Notes: generated by a model not told the origin, from the sequence alone. A stretch of 64,000 nucleotides of DNA from Halieaceae bacterium UBA5044 (GCA_002416125.1 DIBU01000014.1:1-64000); one strand, 5' to 3'; shown: positions 18,414-29,184, counted from the stretch's first letter. Translations and numbers: made by a program.

Positions 18414-18433
18414 TGACAGGCAGGATTCCAGGT

Positions 18434-18835
18434 ATGAATACCCGGCAGGCGCTTAGCGCCTACAAGCAAGTGGGGGTGCAGAGCGGCGTGACGGATGCCT
18501 CGCCCCATCAACTGATCAGCATGTTGCTGGATGGGGCCATGGATCGCATCGCGTCGGCCAAAGGTGCCATGGAGCGTCGAGACACCGGGCGTCAGGGCGA
18601 GCTGATTGGCAAGGCCATCACCATCATCGACAACCTGCGGGTGAGCCTGGATCATGAGCAGAGCCCCGAGTTGGCGGGTCGACTCAGCGATTTATACGAG
18701 TACATGCAGGGGCGGCTGCTCGAGGCGAGTGCGGCCTCCGACACGGCGGCCTTGACGGAAGTCCGCGATCTGCTGGCCACCATTCGCGACGGTTGGGAGA
18801 GTATTCCTGCCGAACTGCGGCGTCCCGCAGGATGA
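18434..18835 (+). CDS. fliS: FliS flagellin chaperone
   Basis: The cytoplasmic chaperone that keeps FliC from polymerising before export, 133 residues. The family pattern is clear: AYKQVGVQSGVTDASPHQLI, then LLDGAMDRIASAKGAME and ELIGKAITIIDNLRVSLD. I take the ATG at 18434 (MNTRQALSAYK) because family members begin at this motif. A start at 18413, overlapping the fliD stop, would add seven residues. Confidence 0.95.
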   Translation: MNTRQALSAYKQVGVQSGVTDASPHQLISMLLDGAMDRIASAKGAMERRDTGRQGELIGKAITIIDNLRVSLDHEQSPELAGRLSDLYEYMQGRLLEASAASDTAALTEVRDLLATIRDGWESIPAELRRPAG

Positions 18836-19236
18836 TCGTGCCATTCCCCACCCCGGCGGCTGCCGAAGGCGCTGTCGCGACCGAAGGGCTGCTGGCTGCC
18901 GAGGGGTCGGACGCCGCACTCAGCCAGTGCCGCCGCCTCGCCCGCGTCCTCACCGTCACCCGCGAAATGGTGGCCCTCGCCGAGGTCGGTGACTGGGATG
19001 CTGTGGCTGCCCGCGAGCAGGACCGCCGTGACGACCTGGCCCGCTGCTTCAAGGAAGCGGTGTCGACGGAGCACGCCGAACTGGTTGCCGAAGCGCTGGC
19101 GGCCATCCTGCACCTCAACGAGGAAATGATGGCCCACCTGAGCAAGGCCCGCGACGCGGTGCTGCAGCAGGGGGTGGCACAGGTGCGCACGCGCTCCGCC
19201 ATCGGTCACTACGAGCAGGTGAAGTCACAACCCTGA
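18832..19236 (+). CDS. fliT: FliT-like flagellar chaperone
   Basis: A 134-residue helical protein whose ATG overlaps the fliS stop (ATGA). The central pattern TREMVALAEVGDWDAVAARE, followed by RRDDLARCF, resembles the FliT family, which chaperones FliD and in enterics restrains FlhDC. Position directly after fliS supports this. Sequence conservation in the family is low, so the name is given by context and pattern. Confidence 0.78.
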   Translation: MIVPFPTPAAAEGAVATEGLLAAEGSDAALSQCRRLARVLTVTREMVALAEVGDWDAVAAREQDRRDDLARCFKEAVSTEHAELVAEALAAILHLNEEMMAHLSKARDAVLQQGVAQVRTRSAIGHYEQVKSQP

Positions 19237-19296
19237 CGCGGGGCGTTTCGTTGCCACCGGCCTGTGTTATCGTAAAACTTTTGCGGAGCACTGGGC

Positions 19297-19860
19297 ATGA
19301 GCAGCCAAAACGCCGTCACCGGCCTCGTCTACAGCGATAACATCGCCCTGTCGTGGAAGCCCGTCGACTACGAGCCGGAGCAGACGCACCTGGCCATGGT
19401 CAACGCCTCCAACGAGAGCTTTCTGCGCGCCGTATCGGCGGTGGGCGACGGCCTCAATACCAAGGACGACAACGACGCGCCTCCGGGCATCCAGCAGGAC
19501 ATCGCCCGGCTCGATCTCAAGCTCAACCTGGTGCTCGATCTGGTCAGCGCCCTGGTGTATCACGAGCTGGATATTCCCCCTGTGAGCGCCGTGCAGGTCT
19601 CTGCCGAACAGGTGAGCTGGCAGGGCGAGGGGCCGCCGGCGGGGGCCCGCATCTTCCTCGAACTCTACATCCAGCGCGGTTTGCCCAAGCCCCTCTGCTG
19701 CTACGGCGAGGTCGTCACCACGCCCGAGGAGCAGGCGGCGGGACGCAACACGGTGCGCTTTGTGGGCCTCACCGGTGCCGCCCGGGTCTGGCTGGAGAAG
19801 CTGATTTTCCGTCACCATCGCCGCGAGGTAGCCTTCCGTCGCGCCCACGTGGGCGACTAA
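19297..19860 (+). CDS. PilZ-like protein, degenerate, between fliT and fleQ-like gene
   Basis: A 187-residue cytoplasmic protein that I tentatively place with divergent PilZ-domain proteins. This is suggested by its overall pattern (PPAGARIFLELYIQRGLPKP, CYGEVVT, NTVRFVGLTGAARVWLEKLI) and by its position beside the flagellar master regulator. The canonical cyclic di-GMP residues (RxxxR at the domain start and D/NxSxxG) are not visible, so direct nucleotide binding is doubtful. It has a start close to GGAG and no obvious terminator from fliT. An unrelated fold is possible. Confidence 0.55.
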   Translation: MSSQNAVTGLVYSDNIALSWKPVDYEPEQTHLAMVNASNESFLRAVSAVGDGLNTKDDNDAPPGIQQDIARLDLKLNLVLDLVSALVYHELDIPPVSAVQVSAEQVSWQGEGPPAGARIFLELYIQRGLPKPLCCYGEVVTTPEEQAAGRNTVRFVGLTGAARVWLEKLIFRHHRREVAFRRAHVGD

Positions 19861-19962
19861 TCCGCCTTTTTTCCGTCAATAAGTTGACAGGTCCGCTTCG
19901 TCTGAGCAGACTCGGCGCCGTTGCTTGCACGCCCTTGCCACCTTGTTTACGGATCGTTACGT

Positions 19963-21069
19963 TTGCCTCAGCACCCAGACAATGCTTCGCCTATCGTCGG
20001 CCCCAGCACCGCCATGGAGACCATCCGCCGGCTGGTGGCCCAGGTGGCGCCCAGCGATGCCACGGTGTTGATCCTCGGTGAGTCCGGTACCGGCAAGGAG
20101 GTTGTAGCCCGCGGCATTCACGATGCCTCGCCGCGCTCGAGCGGGCCATTCGTGCCGGTCAACTGCGGCGCGATCCCCGCGGAGTTGCTGGAATCGGAGC
20201 TGTTTGGCCACGAAAAGGGCGCGTTCACGGGCGCTATCAACACCCGGCGCGGCCGCTTCGAACTGGCCGCAGGCGGCACGCTGTTTCTCGACGAGATTGG
20301 CGACATGCCGCTGCCGATGCAGGTCAAGCTGCTGCGGGTGCTGCAGGAGCGCTGCTTCGAGCGTGTGGGCAGCGCCACGTCCCAGGCCACAGACGTCCGG
20401 GTGATCGCGGCCACACACCAGGATCTCGAGCAGCGTGTTGAAGACGGCCGTTTCCGGGCCGATCTTTACTACCGCCTGAATGTGTTTCCCATCGACGTGC
20501 CCGCCCTGCGCGATCGCCCGGAAGATGTGCCGGTGCTGGTGGCACATTTTCTGGCGCAGCTGGCCAGGGAGCAGCGCGACAGTGTGTCGATCGCGGCGGA
20601 CGCCATGGCCGCCCTGCAGCAGTACGGCTGGCCCGGCAATGTGCGTGAGCTCAACAACCTGGTGGAACGCCTGGCCATTCTGTTTCCCGGCGCTGAGGTG
20701 GGGTTTGGCGACCTGCCGCAGAAATTCTGTGAAGGCTTCGACCCGGCCCGGCCGCCGCCGCAGGTACCGCCCCCCGCCGCCGGCTCGGGTGCCGCGGCCC
20801 CGTCCGCCAGTACACCCCCGGCGAGTGCCTCTCAGGTACAGCCGGCCCCTGCCGCCGGGGCACCTAACGACCCCACGCCGCTGGGTCAGGAGGGGCTGGA
20901 CCTGAAGCAGTACCTCGCCGACACCGAGCGCACCCTGCTCCTGCAGGCCCTGGACCGCAGCGGCTGGGTGGTGGCGCGAGCGGCGCAACTGCTCGGGCTG
21001 CAGCGCACCACCCTGGTAGAGAAAATGCGCAAGTTCGAGCTGCAGCGCGACCAGGTGTCAGATTCCTGA
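19963..21069 (+). CDS. fleQ: FleQ/FlrA-type sigma-54 activator lacking receiver domain
   Basis: The master activator of class II flagellar genes. The AAA+ domain is intact: Walker A GESGTGKE, sigma-54 contact loop GAFTGA, Walker B LFLDEIGD, and the sensor region FRADLYYRLNVFPIDVPALR. The C-terminal Fis-type helix-turn-helix (VVARAAQLLGLQRTTLVEKM) is very close to FleQ. The N-terminal FleQ/REC domain is absent. The protein starts about 10 residues before the AAA+ region, and an in-frame stop at 19903 rules out an unrecognised extension. The LFRS cyclic di-GMP motif ahead of Walker A in P. aeruginosa FleQ is not present. The start is uncertain (TTG 19963, TTG 19921 or ATG 20014). Confidence 0.85.
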   Translation: MPQHPDNASPIVGPSTAMETIRRLVAQVAPSDATVLILGESGTGKEVVARGIHDASPRSSGPFVPVNCGAIPAELLESELFGHEKGAFTGAINTRRGRFELAAGGTLFLDEIGDMPLPMQVKLLRVLQERCFERVGSATSQATDVRVIAATHQDLEQRVEDGRFRADLYYRLNVFPIDVPALRDRPEDVPVLVAHFLAQLAREQRDSVSIAADAMAALQQYGWPGNVRELNNLVERLAILFPGAEVGFGDLPQKFCEGFDPARPPPQVPPPAAGSGAAAPSASTPPASASQVQPAPAAGAPNDPTPLGQEGLDLKQYLADTERTLLLQALDRSGWVVARAAQLLGLQRTTLVEKMRKFELQRDQVSDS

Positions 21070-21134
21070 CGCGCGGCGCCCCACAGTGTATGCGAAGTTC
21101 TTCAATCCATTGAATTAAAACGGGTTTCCACTTT

Positions 21135-21150
21135 GGGCACGTCTTTTGCT
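21135..21150 (+). promoter_or_regulatory. Sigma-54 promoter of flrB-flrC
   Basis: GGGCAC-GTCTT-TTGCT has correct GG/GC spacing and one mismatch in the -24 element. The predicted transcription start is near 21161, so the ATG at 21194 is the first usable flrB start. This fits the FleQ/FlrA to FlrBC cascade. Confidence 0.75.
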
Positions 21151-21193
21151 TCAAGAGCGGCATTGGCGTGATAGCGCTCGGTGGAACTCAATC

Positions 21194-22323
21194 ATGCAGC
21201 AGGCTGTACCCCTCGAGAAACACGATCTGGAAGAGGCCTTTCGCAGCCTCGCGGAAGTCTCCCATCAACTGGATGCGTCCTACCGCGACCTGGAGTCGCG
21301 GGTAGCCCGGCTCAACGAGGAGCTCGCGGCCTCGCGCTCGGCGCGGCTCGACGAACTGGCAGAGAAGGAGCGCTTGCTCGAGCGGCTGGCCTCGCTGATG
21401 GCCATGTTGCCCGGGGGCGTGCTGTTGATAGACGAGCGTCAGCAGGTACGCGATGCCAACCCGGAGGCCGTCGCCCTGTTTGGTGAGCCGCTGCTGGGCG
21501 AGGACTGGCCCGCGGTGCAGGCACGTATTCGGGAAAACGCCCCCGAGCGGCATTTGTCACTGCACAGCCGTCACCTGGCACAGCAGGGCGAGACCCTGGT
21601 GCTGGTGACCGACACCACCGAACTGCATGACCTGCAGGCCCAGGTGGGCCGCGAGCAGCGCCTGCGCGCGCTGGGGGAAATGGCGGCGCGGCTCGCCCAC
21701 CAGATTCGCACACCGCTGTCGTCCACCACCCTGTATCTGGCGCAGCTGCGCCGTCCGGACCTGGCCGTCGCGCAGCGTGAGCGCATCTGCGACCGCCTGT
21801 CTGAACGGCTGGTGCATATGGAAGGGCTGATCGAAAGCATGCTGGGCTTTGTGCGCGGGGCCCCTCCGCGCACGGAGCGCGTGTGCCTGCAGGACGTGCT
21901 GGGCGACTTTCAGGCCCATGTCCTCGCTCGCCTGGAAGCGGCGGGCGCCACGCTGTCGGTGACCCCGGTCGATCGCACTTTGGCACTGCAGGGCGACCGT
22001 GATGCCCTTGCCGGAGCTCTCGCCAATCTGGTGGTGAACGCCATCGAGGCCGGCGGGGAGGGCGTGCATGTGGATGTCTGGGCCGGCGCGCTGAATCGTG
22101 AGCGCATGCTGCTGCGGGTGCGCGACAACGGCCCGGGTGTGGCACCCGAGTTGCGCGAACGCATTTTTGACCCGTTCTTCACCACGCGCTCGGCCGGTAC
22201 CGGGCTGGGTCTCGCGGTGGTGGCGCGCACCGTCGGCGAACTGGGCGGTGAGATCCGCCTCGGTGACAGCCCCGAGGGCGGCGCGGAATTTGTGCTGGAA
22301 TTACCGATTGCAGAAGGAGAGTG

Positions 22324-22327
<4 letters not shown>
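21194..22327 (+). CDS. flrB: FlrB/FleS flagellar sensor histidine kinase
   Basis: A soluble sensor kinase of 377 residues. An N-terminal coiled coil (VSHQLDASYRDLESRVARLN) and a PAS-like segment (LMAMLPGGVLLIDERQQVRD) come before the phosphoacceptor H box (MAARLAHQIRTPLSSTTLYL). The ATPase domain has the N box (LANLVVNAIEAGG) and G boxes (RDNGPGVAPELRERIFDPFF, GTGLGLAVVA). No membrane segment is present. It should phosphorylate FlrC, encoded by the overlapping next gene. The start is fixed by the sigma-54 promoter just upstream. Confidence 0.95.
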
Positions 22328-23691
<1,364 letters not shown>

Positions 23692-23704
23692 GAGAGGACA
23701 CACC

Positions 23705-24016
23705 ATGAGCGAAATGGCAATCAACCAGGTACTGGCGCAAATGCGCAGCATGGCGGCCGAGGCGGGCGGCGAGTCGGCCGCTGCGGCGGGCGGCGCCGAC
23801 TTTTCGAGCTTCATGAAACAATCCATCGACGATGTGAATCAGGCCATGCAGACCTCGCGAGCGATGGCCACGGCCTTCGAGGAAGGCCAGCCGGGTGTGT
23901 CGCTGGCCGAGTTGATGGTGACGGCGCAGAAGGCCAGCCTGGAGTTCCAGGCGCTGAGTGAAGTGCGCAACAAACTGCTCACCGCATACCGCGAAGTGAT
24001 GAGCATGCAGGTCTGA
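23705..24016 (+). CDS. fliE: FliE MS ring-rod junction protein
   Basis: A 103-residue protein with the FliE signature (FSSFMKQSIDDVNQAMQTSR) and the C-terminal helix (VSLAELMVTAQKASLEFQAL, VRNKLLTAYREVMSMQ). It joins the FliF ring to the rod. AGGAGAG precedes the ATG. It follows flrC by 13 bases. Confidence 0.96.
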   Translation: MSEMAINQVLAQMRSMAAEAGGESAAAAGGADFSSFMKQSIDDVNQAMQTSRAMATAFEEGQPGVSLAELMVTAQKASLEFQALSEVRNKLLTAYREVMSMQV

Positions 24017-24059
24017 TGCCTGCTGGTTTATCATAGCCCCTTCAGGAGTGAGTTGATTC

Positions 24060-25724
24060 ATGGCAGAGAACAGCGGCGGACTTGTCGCCCGCTTCAACGG
24101 TTACAGTCGCCAGCCGGTATCCCGGCAGATTGCGCTGCTCGTCGGCCTCGCCGCATCCATCGCCCTGGGCATCGGCCTGGTGCAGTGGATGCTGGTGCCG
24201 AACTACAAGCCGTTGTTCGGCAGCATGGCGGCCGAGGACACCACGGCGGCGATGAGCACCCTGGACGCCAATGGCATCGATTACCGGCTGGACGACCGCA
24301 CAGGCATGGTGACTGTAGCCGCCGACGAAGTGCATCGCGCGCGGTTACTGCTGGCGACCGAGGGCTTTCCGCGCTCGGGCGACATCGGTTTCGACAGCAT
24401 CTACCAGGAGCAGGAAATCGGCGTCAGCAGTTTCATGGAACAGGCGCGCTATCACCGCTCGCTGGAGCAGGAGCTGGCGCGGACCATCAGTGCCCTGGAC
24501 GGCGTGCGCGGTGCGCGTGTGCACCTGGCCATGGCCAAGCAGAGCGCTTTCCTGCGCCAGCGCCAGGAGCCGGCCGCCTCGGTGGTGTTGCACCTGTACG
24601 GTGGGCGGGTGCTCTCCGAGCGCCAGCTTGCGGGTATCGTGCATCTGGTGTCCGCCAGCGTTCCCAACCTGAAGCCGGAGACCGTCTCGGTGGTCGACCA
24701 GCAGGGCCGCCTGCTGTCCTCCCAGGGTAATCCGGACGATTTCGGCTACAGCAAGGAACAGTTCCAGATGGCGCAGCAGCTGGAGCAGCGCTACAGCCAG
24801 CGGATTGTCGATATTCTGGAGCCCATCCTCGGGCCGGGCCGTGTTCACGCCCAGGTGTCCGCCGACATCGACTTCACCCGCATCGAGCGCACCAGCGAGG
24901 TGTATGCCCCGGACACGGTGTTGCGCAGTGAGCAGACCTCGGAGGAGATGACCACCCGATTGCTGGAGGGCGGCGTGCCCGGCACCCTGGCCAATCAGCC
25001 GCCGGAAGATCCGGATGTACTGGCCCAGCCGCCGGAGGCGGCGGCGGTGCCGAACACGGCGCCCACCCGCTCCACCCGTCGCGAAACACGCAACTACGAA
25101 ATGGACAAAACCATCAGCCACATTCGTGAGACACCGGGCACCCTGCGCAAGCTGTCGATCGCGCTGGTGCTGGACCACGTGGAAACCACCGCCGAGGATG
25201 GCTCGGTCGCGCGCGCCCCGCTGGCGCCGGAACGGGTTGAGGAGATCACGCGTCTGGCACGCGAGGCCGTGGGTTTCAGCGAAGAGCGCGGCGACACCGT
25301 GAGTGTGATCAACGCCTCCTTCGTCGAGCCGCCGGCCCTGGAGGCACCGCCAGAGCCGTCGATTCTCGAGCAGGACTGGTTGTGGCGGCTGTTGAAGGGG
25401 CTGGGCGTGGCGGCGGGCCTCGGGGCCTTGCTGCTCTTCGTGGTGCGTCCGCTGATGCAGTTTTCCGTCGCGCCGGTGCCGGCGGCTATCGGCCCGGGGC
25501 AGCGCGCCCTGGGCAACGACGGCTACGGTGAGGCAGGCTATGCCCAGGGCGGCGCTGCGGGTGAACTGATGAGCGACGACCAGGTGACCCTGGCGGGTAA
25601 CCGGCGCGGGCTGCCGGGCAACACGGGTTACCAGCAGCAATTGCAGATGGCGCGCAGTGTGGCAGAGGGCGAGCCGCAGCGGGCGGCGCACGTGATGAAG
25701 CAGTGGGTGGCGGGCGATGGCTGA
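24060..25724 (+). CDS. fliF: FliF MS-ring protein
   Basis: The inner-membrane ring, 554 residues. Transmembrane helices at about 24-46 and 438-460 flank a periplasmic YscJ/FliF region (LLATEGFPRSGDIGFDSIYQ, LSASV-type ring motif, VSVVDQQGRLLSS). The cytoplasmic C-terminus binds FliG. It overlaps fliG by 8 bases. Confidence 0.97.
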   Translation: MAENSGGLVARFNGYSRQPVSRQIALLVGLAASIALGIGLVQWMLVPNYKPLFGSMAAEDTTAAMSTLDANGIDYRLDDRTGMVTVAADEVHRARLLLATEGFPRSGDIGFDSIYQEQEIGVSSFMEQARYHRSLEQELARTISALDGVRGARVHLAMAKQSAFLRQRQEPAASVVLHLYGGRVLSERQLAGIVHLVSASVPNLKPETVSVVDQQGRLLSSQGNPDDFGYSKEQFQMAQQLEQRYSQRIVDILEPILGPGRVHAQVSADIDFTRIERTSEVYAPDTVLRSEQTSEEMTTRLLEGGVPGTLANQPPEDPDVLAQPPEAAAVPNTAPTRSTRRETRNYEMDKTISHIRETPGTLRKLSIALVLDHVETTAEDGSVARAPLAPERVEEITRLAREAVGFSEERGDTVSVINASFVEPPALEAPPEPSILEQDWLWRLLKGLGVAAGLGALLLFVVRPLMQFSVAPVPAAIGPGQRALGNDGYGEAGYAQGGAAGELMSDDQVTLAGNRRGLPGNTGYQQQLQMARSVAEGEPQRAAHVMKQWVAGDG

Positions 25725-26730
25725 TGCCGCAGGGGCCGGTTTGAGCGGCGCGCAGCGCGCCGCCGTATTTTTGCTGGGGGTTGGTGAGGAGTCTGCCACC
25801 GCCATCATGCGGCATATGGAACCGCGCGAAGTGCAGCGGATCGGCGAGGCCATGGCCTCCCTCTCGTCCATCTCCAATGAACAGGTGGAGGCGGTACTCG
25901 CGGCGTTTCACGAAGATGCCAGCGCGCTGAACCCGCTGGGCCTCGGCGCCCCCGAGTTCACCCGTCGGGTGTTGACCAATGCATTGGGCGAGAGCAAGGC
26001 GCGTTCCATGCTGGCCAAGGTGATGCCCGGCAAGCAGCAGACCTCCGGCATCGAGGCCCTGAAGTGGATGGACCCGGGTGCCGTGGCCGAGCTGCTGGAG
26101 GACGAACACCCGCAAATCATCGCTATCGTGCTGGCCTCGCTGGATGAAGAACAGTCGGCCCAGGTGCTGGTGAACATTCCCGAGCCGGTGCGCAGTGAGG
26201 CACTGCTGCGCGTGGCCCGCCTGCAGGTCATCGACCCGGCGGCGATGGAAGAGCTGGACAAGGTGCTGGAAAAGCAGCTGGGCAAGGTGCGCAAGACCCC
26301 ACCGCGCTCGGTCAACGGCATGACCAGTGCTGCGGCCATCCTGAACAACGTCAAGGCTGACGTCGAGTCGGAACTGCTCGGCGCGCTCAAGGAGGCCGAC
26401 GCGGAACTCGGTGAAAAAGTCGGTGAGCTGATGTTCGTGTTCGACAACCTGATGGAACTCGACGACCGCGGCATGCAGCGCCTGATTCGCGAAATCGCGG
26501 TCGACAGCCTGGTGATTGCGCTGAAAGGCGTGGACGACCGCCTGCAGGACAAGTTTTTCAACAACATGTCCTCCCGCGCCGCCGATATGCTGCGCGAAGA
26601 CCTCGAGGCCAAGGGCCCGGTGAAGCTGTCCGAAGTGGAGGCGGCGCAGAAGGAAATTCTTGCGGTAGCGGCTCGCCTGTCGGACGAAGGCGAAATCACG
26701 CTGGGCAAAGGGGGCGATGATTTTGTCTGA
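25717..26730 (+). CDS. fliG: FliG motor switch protein
   Basis: The torque-generating switch subunit, 337 residues. Features: N-terminal FliF-binding region (AAVFLLGVGEESATAIMRHM), middle domain with the EHPQ motif (DEHPQIIAIVLASL), and C-terminal domain (DDRGMQRLIREIAVDSLVIA, then FFNNMSSRAADMLREDLEA) with the charged ridge that faces the stator. It overlaps fliH by 14 bases. Confidence 0.98.
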   Translation: MADAAGAGLSGAQRAAVFLLGVGEESATAIMRHMEPREVQRIGEAMASLSSISNEQVEAVLAAFHEDASALNPLGLGAPEFTRRVLTNALGESKARSMLAKVMPGKQQTSGIEALKWMDPGAVAELLEDEHPQIIAIVLASLDEEQSAQVLVNIPEPVRSEALLRVARLQVIDPAAMEELDKVLEKQLGKVRKTPPRSVNGMTSAAAILNNVKADVESELLGALKEADAELGEKVGELMFVFDNLMELDDRGMQRLIREIAVDSLVIALKGVDDRLQDKFFNNMSSRAADMLREDLEAKGPVKLSEVEAAQKEILAVAARLSDEGEITLGKGGDDFV

Positions 26731-27322
26731 CCCCGGTCGTCCGCGCAGCTGGCAGCCACCGCCACTCCAGGATGCGGCCCCCGCGGCCGCGGTACCGGAT
26801 ACCGCGGCCATCGCCGAGCGCGCGCGTGCTGAAGGCTATGCTGCCGGGCACGCCGAGGGGCTTGCGGCAGGGCGCGCCAGGGCCGCGGCCACGGCAGCCG
26901 AACTGGCTGCCCTGCTGGGCAACATGGCCGCGCCGTTTCGCCAGCAGGAGGCCGATCTGCTGCGTGAGCTCTCCGAACTTGTCGTGCGCGTGGCAACCGC
27001 CGTGGTGCGACGTGAACTGGAGACCTCGCCGGGCGCCATTCAGGACGTGCTGGCGGAGGCACTGGAGATTCTGGAGGCGGTCGAGGGGCCGGTAGATGTG
27101 CACCTGCATCCGGCCGATGCCGCCCTGGTGCGGGAGTGGCTGGCGAACGAACTGCCGAAGCTGGCGGTCACCCTGCACACCGACGCCACGCTGCTGCGTG
27201 GAGGCTGTCGTGTGGCCACCGCCGAGAGCTATGTGGATGCTTCTACCGAGCGGCGGCTAGAGGAAGTGTTGCGGGCGCTGCGCGAGAGCCGCGGTGCCGT
27301 GGGTGGAGCAACAGAGACATGA
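26717..27322 (+). CDS. fliH: FliH export ATPase regulator
   Basis: The stator-like partner of FliI, 201 residues. An Ala-rich N-terminal helix with GxxxG-type spacing (AEGYAAGHAEGLAAGRARAA) is typical of FliH, followed by the conserved C-terminal half (SELVVRVATAVVRRELETSP, DVHLHPADAALV). The stop overlaps the fliI start. Confidence 0.94.
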   Translation: MILSDPGRPRSWQPPPLQDAAPAAAVPDTAAIAERARAEGYAAGHAEGLAAGRARAAATAAELAALLGNMAAPFRQQEADLLRELSELVVRVATAVVRRELETSPGAIQDVLAEALEILEAVEGPVDVHLHPADAALVREWLANELPKLAVTLHTDATLLRGGCRVATAESYVDASTERRLEEVLRALRESRGAVGGATET

Positions 27323-28689
27323 GCGCAGTGGCGGATCTGGAGGCCGAGCGGGTGAGCCGCCTGCAGCGCCAGATCGCCGGCCTGGGCGCCCGCGTGAGTG
27401 CGGTAACGCCCATTCGCGAGGGTCGCCTGGTGCGTATGGTCGGCACGCGGCTGGAAGTGGCCGGGTGCACCGGTGCGGTGGGCAGCCGCTGCAGTATTCA
27501 GGCGGAAGAACAGCGCAGCGTGGAAGCCGAGGTGGTGGGCTTTTCCGAGGGTCGGCTGATTCTCATGCCGGAGGGCAGCCTGCACGGGGTGATGCTCGGT
27601 GCGCGCGTGCGCCCGCTGGGCTTCAGTCACCGGGTTGGCGTCGACGAGCACCTGTTGGGCCGTGTTATCAACGGCGCTGGCCATCTCCTGGACGGTGGCC
27701 CCACGGTGATGTTCCGCGACTACGCGCCCCTGCGCGGCGGTGCCATCAATCCGCTGGCACGCGGCTCCGTGCGCGAACCGCTGGATGTTGGCGTGCAGGC
27801 GATCAACGCGCTGGCGACCATTGGCCGCGGGCAACGCCTGGGCCTGTTTGCCGGCAGCGGGGTGGGCAAGAGCACGCTGCTGGGCATGATGACCCGGCAC
27901 ACGGCCGCGGATGTCATCGTGGTCGGGCTGGTGGGCGAGCGCGGGCGCGAGGTACGGGAATTCGTGGATGAAATCCTCGGGCCTGAGGGGCTGCGGCGTG
28001 CGGTGGTGGTGGCAACGCCGGCGGATGACCCGCCCCTGATGCGGGTGCACGGCGCCTGGCGCGCCACCGCCATCGCGGAGCACTTCCGCCGGCAGGGCAA
28101 GAATGTTCTGCTGTTGCTGGATTCGCTGACCCGCTTTGCCCAGGCACAGCGTGAAATCGGCCTGGCCGCCGGCGAGCCGCCGGTCGCCAAGGGCTATCCG
28201 CCCTCGGTGTTTTCGCTGCTGCCGGCGCTGGTGGAGCGCGCGGGCAATACCGAGGAGGGCTCCATCACTGCCATCTACACGGTATTGGTCGAGGGGGATG
28301 ACCTGGCAGACCCGATCGCCGATTCGGCACGCGCCATTCTCGACGGCCACATTGTGCTGTCGCGGCAGCTGGCGGACTCCGGCATGTTCCCGGCCTTCGA
28401 TATCGAAGCCTCCATCAGCCGCTCAATGGTCAATGTGGTGGACCCGGCACAGCTACAGTTGGCACGGCAGCTCAAGGAGTTGTATTCTGTGTGGCGGGAG
28501 AATCGAGACCTGATAACCATCGGTGCCTACGAACGCGGCACCGACCCGGCCATCGACCGGGCCCTGGGCGCGATAGGCCCGTTGCGTGCGCTGATCAGCC
28601 AACCCTGGAATGAGAAACGGGATATGCAGCACAGCCTTAACGCACTGCTCGACACCGCCCGGGCCGCAGGCCTCGGAGGCCAGTCATGA
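27319..28689 (+). CDS. fliI: FliI flagellar export ATPase
   Basis: The hexameric F1-beta-like ATPase of the type III export apparatus, 456 residues. P-loop GLFAGSGVGKST (about 176-187), Walker B VLLLLDSLTRFAQAQREI, and the conserved GEPPVAKGYPPSVFSLLPAL. The ATG at 27319 overlaps the fliH stop (ATGA). Confidence 0.97.
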   Translation: MSAVADLEAERVSRLQRQIAGLGARVSAVTPIREGRLVRMVGTRLEVAGCTGAVGSRCSIQAEEQRSVEAEVVGFSEGRLILMPEGSLHGVMLGARVRPLGFSHRVGVDEHLLGRVINGAGHLLDGGPTVMFRDYAPLRGGAINPLARGSVREPLDVGVQAINALATIGRGQRLGLFAGSGVGKSTLLGMMTRHTAADVIVVGLVGERGREVREFVDEILGPEGLRRAVVVATPADDPPLMRVHGAWRATAIAEHFRRQGKNVLLLLDSLTRFAQAQREIGLAAGEPPVAKGYPPSVFSLLPALVERAGNTEEGSITAIYTVLVEGDDLADPIADSARAILDGHIVLSRQLADSGMFPAFDIEASISRSMVNVVDPAQLQLARQLKELYSVWRENRDLITIGAYERGTDPAIDRALGAIGPLRALISQPWNEKRDMQHSLNALLDTARAAGLGGQS

Positions 28690-29150
28690 CCGCTCCGGAT
28701 AAACTCGACAAGGTCGTCACCGTGGCTCGCGCCGACCAGGCCGGCGCGGCGCGCAACCTGCAGGAACAGCAGGCGCACCACAGTCGCAACAACGACCAGC
28801 TCAATCAGCTGAGGCGCTTCGCCGACGAATACGAACAGCAGCTGCGCGAGATGTCGGCGTCGGGTATGGCCGCGGCGCAACTGCAGGATTATCGTCAGTT
28901 CCTGTCCAACTTAAACGACGCCATTCGCCTGCAGCTCAGCACCGTCGCGGAGAGCACCGAGAAGCTGCAGCAGCAGCGCCAGGACTGGATGCAGAAATCG
29001 CTGCAGACCTCCACCCTCGAGGACTTTGTCGCGCGCCGGCGCATTCTCGCCCAGGAACATGCTGAGCGCGTGGAACAGCGCGCCGTGGACGAGCGGTTCA
29101 ACGCCGGGTTTGTGCCACCCGGTCAGGAGCCCCCCGGCTCTGGCACGTAA
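28686..29150 (+). CDS. fliJ: FliJ export chaperone/coiled-coil stalk
   Basis: A 154-residue, almost entirely coiled-coil protein (LNQLRRFADEYEQQLREMSA), directly after and overlapping fliI by 4 bases. FliJ sits in the FliI ring and links it to FlhA. Its last codons contain the sigma-54 promoter for fliK. Confidence 0.93.
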   Translation: MTAPDKLDKVVTVARADQAGAARNLQEQQAHHSRNNDQLNQLRRFADEYEQQLREMSASGMAAAQLQDYRQFLSNLNDAIRLQLSTVAESTEKLQQQRQDWMQKSLQTSTLEDFVARRRILAQEHAERVEQRAVDERFNAGFVPPGQEPPGSGT

Positions 29151-29156
29151 TTTGCT
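29141..29156 (+). promoter_or_regulatory. Sigma-54 promoter of fliK
   Basis: TGGCAC-GTAAT-TTGCT is a complete match to the consensus. It starts inside the last fliJ codons and predicts transcription from about 29167, 18 bases before fliK. This makes fliK separately inducible from the fliE-fliJ run. Confidence 0.85.
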
Positions 29157-29184
29157 GAATCTCCTGTAACACGGGAGACCCTAC

